Shown in pieces: positions 26,039-33,805 of a DNA stretch of 64,000 nt (within the stretch, counting starts at the first letter, position 1; the number at the start of each line of letters is the position of its first letter). The DNA lies in assembly GCF_030812415.1 (NCBI RefSeq), contig NZ_JAUSST010000005.1, positions 186,001 through 250,000 of the forward strand. Direction: 5' to 3'. The position numbers and the translations under genes are program-made. The notes below the pieces were generated by a model. That model was not told where the DNA came from. It was given only the letters and a program-made list of their open reading frames with translations, and made no database searches. The DNA comes from Paenibacillus harenae. Lineage in GTDB: Bacteria > Bacillota > Bacilli > Paenibacillales > Paenibacillaceae.

Positions 26039-26998
26039 ATGAAAGGAGTCTTTACTCTGCAGAAGTCACAGCGATTGATCCAGCTGATCATGATGATTAA
26101 CGCGAGAAAGTCGTTCACCGTACAGGAGCTGGCTGACGAGTTCGGCTTATCGAAGCGGACGATTGCGCGCGATTTGGACGAGTTAAGCAGTCTTGGCGTT
26201 CCCGTGTATTCGGTTCAGGGAAGAGGAGGCGGCTATAGGCTGCTGCAGGAGAGGCTGCTGCCTCCGATCAGCTTCACCGAGAGCGAGGCCGTTGCTCTTT
26301 TTTTCGCCTGCCAGTCGCTCGATTACTTCAGCTCCGTGCCTTTCGGTGAAGGAGCCGAGACCGCTTTGAACAAGTTCTATTATTATCTGCCGACCGATGT
26401 GAAAGACCGTATCGATCGACTCAAGAATAAAGTCATGATTTGGAGTCCGTACCGTCCGATGTCCACGGAAGTGTTGAACACGCTTATGCAGGCCATTATG
26501 ATGAAAAGCGTTGTAACCGTCGAATACAGTTCCCGCGGGGGCGCGACTAAGCGCGACATTCAGCCTATCGGTCTGTACGCCAGCTCCGGTTATTGGTATT
26601 GCCCTGCATTCTGCTTCTTGCGCGAGGAGATCAGGCAATTTCGCGTAGACCGAATCGGATCGGCAACGCTTAACGAATCGATAAGCTGCCGGGAAGACGT
26701 CGACCAGCTCAGCTTGCTGGATAAGCCCGTAACCGATCAGCTAGAGCAGATCGTGCTTCGGCTGGCATTTACAAGCCAAGGCGTATGGCAGGTCGAATCG
26801 AATGCGAGGTTTGCTCCATTCTTGGAGCGAATGGACGATGGAAGCGGAGCGGCAGACGTCCCGATTGCCCATAAAGACTTTCTCTTTCATATGGATTTGC
26901 TCTGGAAGCTAGGGGAGGATGTTACCGTGCTCGGACCGGAGGAAGCGATTCAGTGGATGAGGAGCAAAATCGAATCCCTAAGCCGCTTGTATCTCTGA
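26039..26998 (+). CDS. YafY-type HTH/WYL-domain transcriptional regulator
   Basis: About 319 residues. N-terminal DeoR-like winged helix (KSQRLIQLIMMINARKSFTVQELADEFGLSKRTIARDLDEL), linker, then a WYL domain (VTVEYSSRGGATKRDIQPIGLYASSGYWYCPAFC, REEIRQFRVDRIGSA) and the C-terminal extension. WYL domains sense small ligands or nucleic acids. The start is uncertain: ATG 26039 has no ribosome site, whereas AAAGGAG (26042-26048) stands eight bases before the in-frame CTG at 26057, which leads straight into the family's usual N-terminus. Neighbours are a hydrolase and an SRPBCC protein, a frequent partner of this family. Confidence 0.85.
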   Translation: MKGVFTLQKSQRLIQLIMMINARKSFTVQELADEFGLSKRTIARDLDELSSLGVPVYSVQGRGGGYRLLQERLLPPISFTESEAVALFFACQSLDYFSSVPFGEGAETALNKFYYYLPTDVKDRIDRLKNKVMIWSPYRPMSTEVLNTLMQAIMMKSVVTVEYSSRGGATKRDIQPIGLYASSGYWYCPAFCFLREEIRQFRVDRIGSATLNESISCREDVDQLSLLDKPVTDQLEQIVLRLAFTSQGVWQVESNARFAPFLERMDDGSGAADVPIAHKDFLFHMDLLWKLGEDVTVLGPEEAIQWMRSKIESLSRLYL

Positions 26999-27114
26999 TT
27001 GACGTTTTTGTAATCTCTACCTGTTTCGTTTATACTACAAACCAAATATACGTAATTCCAAAGGGTGAACAATGCGCCCGTAATATACATTTTTTTGGCG
27101 GAGGAGAGATGACG

Positions 27115-27576
27115 ATGGCAACGCTGCGGCATGCCCCGGTAGGTAAAGCGGAAATGCTTATTAGAAGACCCGTGTCAGAAGTGTATGAGGCATTCATTGA
27201 TCCGGCGATTACGTCGAAATTTTGGTTCACCAAGGGCAGCGGTAGTTTGGAAGCAGGCAAGCGCGTCCAGTGGGATTGGGAAATGTACGGCGCTTCGGCC
27301 AGTGTGGAAGTGATCGAGCTTGAGCCTAATAAGCGGATTGTAATTGACTTCGGCACTTTTGTTGAATTCAACTTCGCTCCGCAATCCGAGACAGAGACGT
27401 TCGTTACGATCACGGACAGCGGATTCCAAGGGGAAGCGGACGAGGTCGTAAAGATGGCCATCGATTCCACGGAAGGATTTACGATTGTATTATGTGGATT
27501 AAAAGCGTGGCTTGAGCACAATATACGATTGAATCTTGTATTGGACAAAGCCCCTTACGCCCACATTGAGCGCTAA
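27115..27576 (+). CDS. SRPBCC-domain protein (AHSA1-like)
   Basis: 153 residues of the START/Bet v 1-like fold: LIRRPVSEVYEAFIDPAITSKFWF, then TKGSGSLEAGKRVQWDWEMYG, VEVIELEPNKRIVIDFG and a long C-terminal helix GFTIVLCGLKAWLEHNI. Such proteins bind hydrophobic ligands or act like Aha1 co-chaperones; no reaction can be named. The start was put at ATG 27115, eight bases after AGGAG; ATG 27109 is too close. Lies 116 bp after the WYL regulator and 20 bp before selO. Confidence 0.85.
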   Translation: MATLRHAPVGKAEMLIRRPVSEVYEAFIDPAITSKFWFTKGSGSLEAGKRVQWDWEMYGASASVEVIELEPNKRIVIDFGTFVEFNFAPQSETETFVTITDSGFQGEADEVVKMAIDSTEGFTIVLCGLKAWLEHNIRLNLVLDKAPYAHIER

Positions 27577-27596
27577 TGCGCGCAAAGGAGACACCC

Positions 27597-29072
27597 ATGA
27601 CGACAGATAAACCATCCCGTGATGCAGGCTGGAACTTCGACAACAGCTATGCCCGGCTGCCGGAAATATTTTATACCCGCCTTAACGCAGCCGAGGTAAG
27701 CGATCCGGAGATCAGCATCCTCAATGAGCCGCTGGCGGCAGCATTGGGATTGAATGTAGAGGCGCTTCGAAGCGAAGAGGGCATCGCCGTATTTGCCGGA
27801 AACGGCGTTCCCGAAGGCGCATTGCCGCTTGCGCAAGCTTATGCAGGGCATCAGTTCGGGCATTTCAACATGCTCGGCGATGGTCGCGCGTTATTGCTCA
27901 GCGAACAAATTACACCCGCGGGCGAACGTTACGATATTCAACTAAAAGGCTCGGGTCCAACGCCGTATTCCCGCCGCGGCGACGGCCGTGCGGCTCTTGG
28001 TCCGATGCTGCGCGAATATATCATCAGCGAAGCGATGCATGCGCTTGGCATCCCGACGACGCGCAGCCTTGCGGTTGTTACTACCGGCGAATCGATCATC
28101 CGCGAAAGAATGCTTCCCGGCGCGGTGCTGACCCGTGTGGCAGCGAGCCATCTGCGCGTCGGTACGTTCCAATATGCCGCCTATCGGGGGACGGCCGAAG
28201 ATCTCAAGGCTCTCGCGGATTACACGCTGCAACGGCATTATCAGGATATAGACGTCCATGCTGAAGATCGTTATCTTCGTCTGCTGCAGGAAGCCATTAA
28301 GCGCCAAGCGGAACTCATTGCGAAATGGCAGCTCGTCGGCTTCATTCATGGGGTTATGAATACGGACAATATGGCAATAAGCGGCGAGACCATCGATTAC
28401 GGGCCCTGTGCTTTCATGGACGTTTATGATCCGGCCACCGTATTCAGTTCAATTGACACGCAAGGGCGGTATGCGTACGGCAATCAGCCTAATATCGGCG
28501 TATGGAACTTGGCTAGATTTGCCGAGGCGCTCGTGCCGCTTCTCCACGATGATCAAGAGCAGGCGGTAGCGCTTGCTCAAGAGGCGTTAGAGCAGTTTCC
28601 TCCGCAATATGAACAGTACTGGCTTGCAGGAATGCGTGCGAAGCTGGGCATATATAACGAGGAGCAAGAGGACGAATCGCTCATTGTGGATCTCCTCGCC
28701 TTGATGCAGGAGCATCGTGCGGACTACACGAATACGTTCCGTGCGTTCACTTTGGCTAAGCCGGAGGACACGGTTTTGGCAGGTATAGCAGCATTCGACG
28801 AGTGGCAGGAGAGATGGCAGGCGCGACTAGGCAGGCAGCCGCAGACGGAAGAAGAGAGCTATGAATTGATGCGTAGCAGCAACCCTGCGGTCATTCCCCG
28901 CAACCACCGGGTCGAGGAGGCGCTCGGCGCCGCAGTGCAGGGTGACTACAGCGTAATGGAGCGGCTTCTGCAAGTGCTTTCGACTCCCTTTGGATACTTG
29001 CCTGAACAAGAAGATTATTGCGCGCTGACCGATCAACCGTCAGCTGGTTACCAAACGTTCTGCGGCACATAA
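27597..29072 (+). CDS. selO: Protein adenylyltransferase SelO (YdiU family)
   Basis: 491 residues. Recognised by AYAGHQFGHFNMLGDGRALLL, the ATP-binding region IQLKGSGPTPYSRRGDGRAALGPMLREYI and the catalytic/metal pair GVMNTDNM and TIDYGPCAFMD. SelO proteins are pseudokinase-fold enzymes that transfer AMP to Ser, Thr or Tyr of target proteins, linked to redox stress in E. coli. A Cys sits three residues from the end (YQTFCGT), where eukaryotic homologues carry selenocysteine. Start ATG 27597 with AAAGGAG six bases upstream. Probably co-transcribed with the SRPBCC gene. Confidence 0.93.
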   Translation: MTTDKPSRDAGWNFDNSYARLPEIFYTRLNAAEVSDPEISILNEPLAAALGLNVEALRSEEGIAVFAGNGVPEGALPLAQAYAGHQFGHFNMLGDGRALLLSEQITPAGERYDIQLKGSGPTPYSRRGDGRAALGPMLREYIISEAMHALGIPTTRSLAVVTTGESIIRERMLPGAVLTRVAASHLRVGTFQYAAYRGTAEDLKALADYTLQRHYQDIDVHAEDRYLRLLQEAIKRQAELIAKWQLVGFIHGVMNTDNMAISGETIDYGPCAFMDVYDPATVFSSIDTQGRYAYGNQPNIGVWNLARFAEALVPLLHDDQEQAVALAQEALEQFPPQYEQYWLAGMRAKLGIYNEEQEDESLIVDLLALMQEHRADYTNTFRAFTLAKPEDTVLAGIAAFDEWQERWQARLGRQPQTEEESYELMRSSNPAVIPRNHRVEEALGAAVQGDYSVMERLLQVLSTPFGYLPEQEDYCALTDQPSAGYQTFCGT

Positions 29073-29082
29073 TAGATACATG

Positions 29083-29112
29083 AAGGCCTCCTTCCTTAGG
29101 GGGCCTTTCTTG
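29083..29112. terminator. Terminator between selO and the UbiB-like gene
   Basis: AAGGCCTCC/GGGGGCCTT with a 7-base loop and a TTTCTTG tail, between convergent genes. Confidence 0.7.
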
Positions 29113-29136
29113 TTATCTCCTCCGCATCGTTACAGG

Positions 29137-30831
29137 CTAGAATCGACCGGAACGTAGAATGGCGTAGATCAGCCACAAGAACATGAGAAGCGCGATGACG
29201 AAGCCGATCTCGATGATGGGGATACCCCAGAACAATGTTTGCGAGTGGTTCAAGGCGGCGCTGATGATTAGACCTACCATCACGATGCTAAGAGCGAGCA
29301 ATACAATGCTGAACGATAAACGGTTGCTGATCCGGTCCATTCGCCTCATCAAGCTATCGATCTCAGGAACCGCAACCTCGAGCTTTAACCTTCCATGCCG
29401 CATCGATGATACGAGCTCCTTCGCCGCTACCGGAATTTCCTGCAGGAGATCGACATAATCAGGCATATCTTCCATCCAGTTCTTCAATTTCTGGGCAGGA
29501 TTGACCTGCTCGAGAAACAGCTTTCTGCCGAACGGCTCGGCCACGTTGAATACGCTGAACGAGGGATCCAGAGACAACACGACGCCCTCCATCGTGAGCA
29601 ACGTCTTGCCTAGCAGCGTCAGTTCCGCAGGAATCCGGATCCGGTGCCTGAGCGCGACGGCGAATAAATCCTGTATCGCCTCACCCATATGAATTTGGTT
29701 AAAGGGAACGTCGTAATATTTATCCCTTAAAGCGTCGACGTCGACATAGAGCTCATCCCTGTTCACGTCATCCGGTACGACTCCCATATTGCTAATGGCA
29801 CGTATTACGCCTTTCGTGCTTTGATTCCGTAGCGCAATGACGAAAGCGGCAAAATGATTTTTGGCACCCGGGGTCAGCCGCCCGACCATGCCAAAGTCCA
29901 GCATGACCAGAGAGCCGTCCCTTTGCGCCAGCACGTTGCCGGGATGAGGGTCGCCATGGAAGAATCCATCGATCAGCACTTGGTGAAAAATAATGGTGGC
30001 GAATCGTTCCGCAAGCAAGTGCAGGTCAATGCTGGCCTGCAGCAGTTGCTCTTTGTCGGATAGCTTGATTCCCTCTATATACGTCGTCGTCAGCACTCTT
30101 CTCGAACTGTAATCCCGCCATACAGCTGGAATCCGCACAACTGCCATCGTTTTGCTCAGGCTGCTGAACCGCTCGGCGTTCCGCGCTTCCACGGTATAAT
30201 CCAATTCGGTTCGAAGCGCCTTGGCCAGCTCCTCGACCATACTGCCGAGACGATACGCCGCGGCCCATTCCAGACGAGACTCAGCCACGCGTGCCACATC
30301 GGTAAGAATATCCAGATCGGTTTCAATCTGCGCTTGGATGCCGGGACGCTGCACTTTGACGGCGACGACCGTTCCGTCTTTCAACACGGCCCGATGCACC
30401 TGCCCGATGGAAGCGGCAGCCATTGGTTGTTCCTCGAACGCGAGAAACAGACTGCCGATCGCTCCCCTAAGTTCTTCCTCAATGATGAGGCAGGCTTCGC
30501 GATAGGAGAATGGGGGAACGTGATCCTGAAGCCGCTCTAGCTCGGTAAGGATGCCGGGAGGAATCAAGTCGGGACGAGTGCTGGCGATTTGCCCCAGCTT
30601 CACGAACGTCGGGCCCAGCTCCTCCAAGATGAGCCGAATGCGCTCGCCGATGCTTTTGGCCTCGATTCTCTTCTGCTCGTCGTGTCTGAACAACGTGAAC
30701 TTATCGTGAAGCCCCATATCATGAAAAATATAACCGAGTCCGTTTCGGGCAAAAGCGGATGCAATTGTCCGGTAGCGCTTCAGCTGCCGGATTCGTTTGC
30801 TTATGCCGGTACGGGGCCTGCCGTTACTCAT
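29137..30831 (-). CDS. UbiB/ABC1/AarF-family atypical kinase, membrane-anchored
   Basis: 564 residues. The family signatures are clear: KxGQ motif in TFVKLGQIASTRPDLIP, Ala-rich loop AAASIGQVHRA replacing the usual glycine loop, VAVKVQRPG with the lysine, GFFHGDPHPGNVL as catalytic loop, and MLDFGMVGR. Two membrane segments lie at the very C-terminus (about 510-560). UbiB proteins support ubiquinone or other isoprenoid-lipid metabolism; the role in Gram-positives is unclear. Start ATG 30831 overlaps the phasin-like gene by eight bases and has GGAAGG immediately upstream; the 48-codon longer frame runs inside that gene and is rejected. Confidence 0.9.
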   Translation of the reverse strand: MSNGRPRTGISKRIRQLKRYRTIASAFARNGLGYIFHDMGLHDKFTLFRHDEQKRIEAKSIGERIRLILEELGPTFVKLGQIASTRPDLIPPGILTELERLQDHVPPFSYREACLIIEEELRGAIGSLFLAFEEQPMAAASIGQVHRAVLKDGTVVAVKVQRPGIQAQIETDLDILTDVARVAESRLEWAAAYRLGSMVEELAKALRTELDYTVEARNAERFSSLSKTMAVVRIPAVWRDYSSRRVLTTTYIEGIKLSDKEQLLQASIDLHLLAERFATIIFHQVLIDGFFHGDPHPGNVLAQRDGSLVMLDFGMVGRLTPGAKNHFAAFVIALRNQSTKGVIRAISNMGVVPDDVNRDELYVDVDALRDKYYDVPFNQIHMGEAIQDLFAVALRHRIRIPAELTLLGKTLLTMEGVVLSLDPSFSVFNVAEPFGRKLFLEQVNPAQKLKNWMEDMPDYVDLLQEIPVAAKELVSSMRHGRLKLEVAVPEIDSLMRRMDRISNRLSFSIVLLALSIVMVGLIISAALNHSQTLFWGIPIIEIGFVIALLMFLWLIYAILRSGRF

Positions 30832-31129
30832 CCTTCCGATCCCTGCGCTCCAGGGCATCCAATCTTTCGTGGATCCGATCGATATCCTCTCGCGTTGCCC
30901 ATTGCGTGTCGTCATCCCGGGAAGCAGATTGCCGATCCGTTGCCATCGTCTCGATCTGCCGGAGCGCCTCCTCACCTTTCTTTACGAGCCGATCAATCAA
31001 CTCTCCGGACTCTGCCCGATTGACCTCGCCTTTCTTAACCAGCTCCTCGACCGTTTTTTCAATTTGCTCCTTGCCGGCCACGACGACTCCCAGTCCTAGC
31101 GAAAACATTTTTTCAATCGTATCTTTCAT
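30824..31129 (-). CDS. Phasin-like (PhaF/PhaI-type) small helical protein
   Basis: 101 residues, nearly all helix: MFSLGLGVVVAGKEQIEKTVEELVKKGEVNRAESGELIDRLVKKGEE, then a charged coiled coil ending IHERLDALERRDRKDE. It resembles the small phasin-family proteins annotated as polyhydroxyalkanoate granule regulators. No PHA synthase is nearby; the overlap with the UbiB-like kinase suggests a partner or membrane adaptor role instead. Function inferred only. Confidence 0.78.
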   Translation of the reverse strand: MKDTIEKMFSLGLGVVVAGKEQIEKTVEELVKKGEVNRAESGELIDRLVKKGEEALRQIETMATDRQSASRDDDTQWATREDIDRIHERLDALERRDRKDE

Positions 31130-31235
31130 CTTTGTCCCATCTCCCAGTTTAAAAATCTGACTTTGGGGATAGTATTCTCATATCGGCAAGAAATATAAGA
31201 AAATTGCCAGCTTTGGGAGGAGCGATTCACTCGGG

Positions 31236-32309
31236 TTATGGGATTTCGGTTTCAATGGTCACGAACTGGAGTCCGAGAGGCTGAATGATGGTGTCCAGGT
31301 CAAACAATTGATCAATATGATAGACGCCATGGGGCAGCTCCGTGCGGTATACGATATCTGCGACGGATGCGGTAACTTTTGCGGTCATGTCGGCCTCGTT
31401 GTTGCCTTGTACCAAGCTTTCGACTCGCATCGTCTTCTGTCCCCTCTTGCCCCGAGCGTCGATCTTCACGGCAAACACATCCGTACCGAAGCGCAGTTGA
31501 CCGAACAGCCAAACGGCAGCCGAGCGGACCGGCTTCAGCCGCAATAATGTGAACAAGCCCGCCTTCCTGAGCAGGGCCGATAATCGCGTTATTGCCCTTG
31601 AATCGAAGCATAGGCGAGTGGACACAGAAGGGACGCCTAGCGTATGCGGCAGCGCATGCTGATCGGAGAAGTTGAACCGGTAAGCGGTTCTTTCTCCTAA
31701 GCTCGCACCCATATTCGTTTTCTTGCCGTCGGTGAAGCTGCGGACCTCAGCCGTGCGGCCTTTGCTTACGACATGGAAGCTCGTGCCTAGGTTGTCGACC
31801 GTCCATTCGATGGCCGCCTTTCCATGACGATCTCCCGTTCCGAGCAAAATGGAAATATCGATCTCATCGGCAACATCGAGCTGCTGCTTAGCATGCCGGG
31901 CCAGCAGATTGCTCATACCGGGCGCCAGCCCCACGCTTAATACAGCCGTTGCTCGGTTCGTCCTAGCTTCACTGCGCAGACGTTCCGCTTGCTCCAGAAA
32001 CGAGTAGCTGGCCGACACGTCCACATAATGAATCGAATGCTCGAGACAGAAGCGCAAAAAAGCGGCATTCGCCTGATCCAGGCACATCACGACGAGCTTG
32101 ACTTGGTCCACCAGGTGGGGATCGAGGCCTAGAGCTATATCGAACGCGAGCGGCAGAACCTTCCCGTCCGTCGTGCGGCAGAATGCATCCGCGCGGTCCC
32201 AGCTTCTGCCTGCAGCATACACCCTGCCGGGATACAGTTCGCCGAGCTTCTTGCATATCGTTCGGCCTACATGACCGTAACCTCCGATGACTAGTATGCA
32301 ATCTCTCAT
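31236..32309 (-). CDS. Saccharopine dehydrogenase-like NAD(P)-binding protein
   Basis: 357 residues. The N-terminus VIGGYGHVGRTICKKLG is a Rossmann GxGxxG dinucleotide site; MCLDQANAAFLRFCLEHSIHYVDVSASYSF and AVLSVGLAPGMSNLLARHA are typical of the saccharopine-dehydrogenase/trans-acting enoyl reductase superfamily. Substrate unknown; lysine catabolism should not be assumed. Start ATG 32309 with AAAGGAG seven bases upstream. Follows a MarR gene on the same strand, with a copy of the MarR operator (32360-32376) in the gap. Confidence 0.82.
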   Translation of the reverse strand: MRDCILVIGGYGHVGRTICKKLGELYPGRVYAAGRSWDRADAFCRTTDGKVLPLAFDIALGLDPHLVDQVKLVVMCLDQANAAFLRFCLEHSIHYVDVSASYSFLEQAERLRSEARTNRATAVLSVGLAPGMSNLLARHAKQQLDVADEIDISILLGTGDRHGKAAIEWTVDNLGTSFHVVSKGRTAEVRSFTDGKKTNMGASLGERTAYRFNFSDQHALPHTLGVPSVSTRLCFDSRAITRLSALLRKAGLFTLLRLKPVRSAAVWLFGQLRFGTDVFAVKIDARGKRGQKTMRVESLVQGNNEADMTAKVTASVADIVYRTELPHGVYHIDQLFDLDTIIQPLGLQFVTIETEIP

Positions 32310-32359
32310 AGGTATTCTCCTTTGCATCAACGTACATCATCATGTATCCGATTCGAACT

Positions 32360-32376
32360 AGTATAGATCCTAAACT
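32360..32376 (-). promoter_or_regulatory. MarR-type operator before the saccharopine-dehydrogenase-like gene
   Basis: AGTATAG-ATC-CTAAACT differs at one base from the palindrome at 32854-32870. On the minus strand it covers a TATACT -10 box, spaced 17 bp from TTTTTG, so MarR binding would block RNA polymerase. Confidence 0.65.
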
Positions 32377-32391
32377 AAATGGCAAAAAAAA

Positions 32392-32847
32392 TTATCTCTT
32401 TAGCATTTCATTTAATTTTTCGATACAGGTTTCGAAAATTTCGATTTCATGCCGGCTCAGCCCGGAGCGTAGCTTTTCGTAAAACCGGACGTGAACCTCG
32501 TCGTGAGCGGTATACGCTTCCTTTCCTTTCTCGGTTAATGAAATCAATACGCCTCTCGAATCATGCGGGTATATCTTACGTTCGACTAGCTGCTTGGCTT
32601 CCAGACGTACGACGAGCTGAGAAACTGCGCCCTTCGTCACCTCGAGGCGGGCGGCCAGCTCGTTCATGAGAATGCCTCCCTCGCAGCCGATCGCTTCGAT
32701 CGTATGAATCTCGCTCGGCGTGAGCGTTCCCGCGCTGCCGAATGTATGCGGGTGGCGTTCAAGCCGGCGAAACTGCATAATCAATTGGCCTAAAGCCCGG
32801 GCGCCTTTCCTTGACTTCGCGGAGGGGGAATAGTTGTTTTTATCCAT
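32392..32847 (-). CDS. MarR-family transcriptional regulator
   Basis: 151 residues with the MarR winged helix: LTPSEIHTIEAIG, GGILMNELAARLEVTKGAVSQLVVRLEAKQLVERK, and the wing with DSRGVLISLTEKG. Helices at both ends make the dimer. It most likely represses itself and the following saccharopine-dehydrogenase-like gene, as both promoters carry the same palindrome. No Shine-Dalgarno precedes its ATG, and the predicted transcription start coincides with that ATG, so the message may be leaderless. Confidence 0.9.
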   Translation of the reverse strand: MDKNNYSPSAKSRKGARALGQLIMQFRRLERHPHTFGSAGTLTPSEIHTIEAIGCEGGILMNELAARLEVTKGAVSQLVVRLEAKQLVERKIYPHDSRGVLISLTEKGKEAYTAHDEVHVRFYEKLRSGLSRHEIEIFETCIEKLNEMLKR

Positions 32848-32853
32848 GCGATT

Positions 32854-32883
32854 AGTTTAGAACCTAAACTTGTTCATTGTCAA
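32854..32883 (-). promoter_or_regulatory. marR promoter with embedded operator
   Basis: On the minus strand TTGACA (32883-32878), an 18-bp spacer and TAAACT (32859-32854). The perfect palindrome AGTTTAG-AAC-CTAAACT (32854-32870) covers the -10 box. Only six bases separate the -10 from the ATG. Confidence 0.7.
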
Positions 32884-33010
32884 GTCTGTGCAAATTCTTG
32901 CTATAACCCTGTTGTCGCATACACGTTGCCTGCACGCATGTGGTAATATAGAGAGCATGGGACATAGGGAAGTTACTGTGATAACCACATAGAAAGAGGA
33001 ATGAGCCGAT

Positions 33011-33367
33011 ATGATCAACATTACCGTGCCAACGCCGGACGTAACGATTTTCAAACAAGTCGATCCGAAGGAAAGCAACATTTATGGCTTCACGCAGTTC
33101 CATCTTATTACGAGAGAGCTGGGCGGCATCTTCATGTTCTACAACGACAAAGATGAGCTGCTGTTCGTGGGTAAAGCAAGGAAGATTAGACCGCGAATCA
33201 AAAAGCATTTCGAGGATTCCGTATCGCCGATGAAGAAGCATAGGGACGAAGTACATAAGATCGAGGTTTGCGTCGTGGAAAACCCTGTGCACAGGGATAT
33301 CTACGAGACTTATATCATCAACGAATACAAGGCCAAGTATAATGATGACAAGGTGTACTTTAAGTAA
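33011..33367 (+). CDS. GIY-YIG-type small nuclease-like protein
   Basis: 118 residues. The core GGIFMFYNDKDELLFVGKARKIRPRIKKHF follows the GIY-YIG layout with the first motif altered to GIF-MFY and the second to FVG, including the following Arg helix; Glu in DIYETYIINEYKAKYN would be the metal ligand. Homologues are annotated as nucleotide-excision-repair endonucleases related to UvrC (YurQ-like). The start has GAGGAATGAGCCGAT upstream. Monocistronic, ending in a terminator at 33384. DNA cleavage is not proven by sequence. Confidence 0.8.
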   Translation: MINITVPTPDVTIFKQVDPKESNIYGFTQFHLITRELGGIFMFYNDKDELLFVGKARKIRPRIKKHFEDSVSPMKKHRDEVHKIEVCVVENPVHRDIYETYIINEYKAKYNDDKVYFK

Positions 33368-33383
33368 GATGCACGGCTACGAG

Positions 33384-33417
33384 AACCAGGAGAGTGCAAA
33401 GCGCTTCTGGTTTTTTT
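33384..33417 (+). terminator. Terminator after the GIY-YIG gene
   Basis: AACCAGGAG...CTTCTGGTT hairpin followed by a run of seven T. Confidence 0.8.
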
Positions 33418-33456
33418 GCTGTATATGCAACAACGTCGGTTTGGCGAACTTATCGT

Positions 33457-33594
33457 CTATGTTGGAAATCTGCATTAACTTTCGGGTGGAAGGGCGAATT
33501 TAGGCCGATTGAGAGCGAAGTTAATGCTGAAATCCACTATAGCCATCCGTTCGACCTCTTCGGGGCGGACTATCCTGCATAAAATCCAACATAG
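33457..33594. repeat. Interspersed repeat cluster C (three unit copies)
   Basis: Forward unit at 33457-33482 and an inverted unit at 33517-33542 face each other and could fold as a long imperfect stem; a third, inverted, copy lies at 33576-33594 (TGCATAAAATCCAACATAG). No GGGGCTGTCCC hairpin here. The rest of the gene-free stretch 33368-33805 holds only the terminator at 33384 and an A/T-rich leader. Confidence 0.75.
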
Positions 33595-33805
33595 CAGCAA
33601 GCACCATGGTTGGATGGCATCGAATGTAACTCCTTGTGGTCATAAGATTATATAATTGGCCGTGTTTATCCTGATTATACTACTTGTTACAGCATATAGC
33701 ATGGTAATCTATTGTTAAGCTGCTGGCTGTTCAACTAAGGGTTCGGAGACGAATTACGCGATAGGAAAGAAGGCGGTTAGCATCAAATCTGCTCGCCTGA
33801 CGATA

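Noticed and set aside
26999..27036. TTGACG...TATACT as the promoter of the SRPBCC gene
   Set aside because: Spacing is 26 bp, too long for sigma-A.
31236..32309. Lysine biosynthesis or catabolism role of the saccharopine-dehydrogenase-like gene
   Set aside because: Only the superfamily fold is seen; no lysine pathway gene adjoins.
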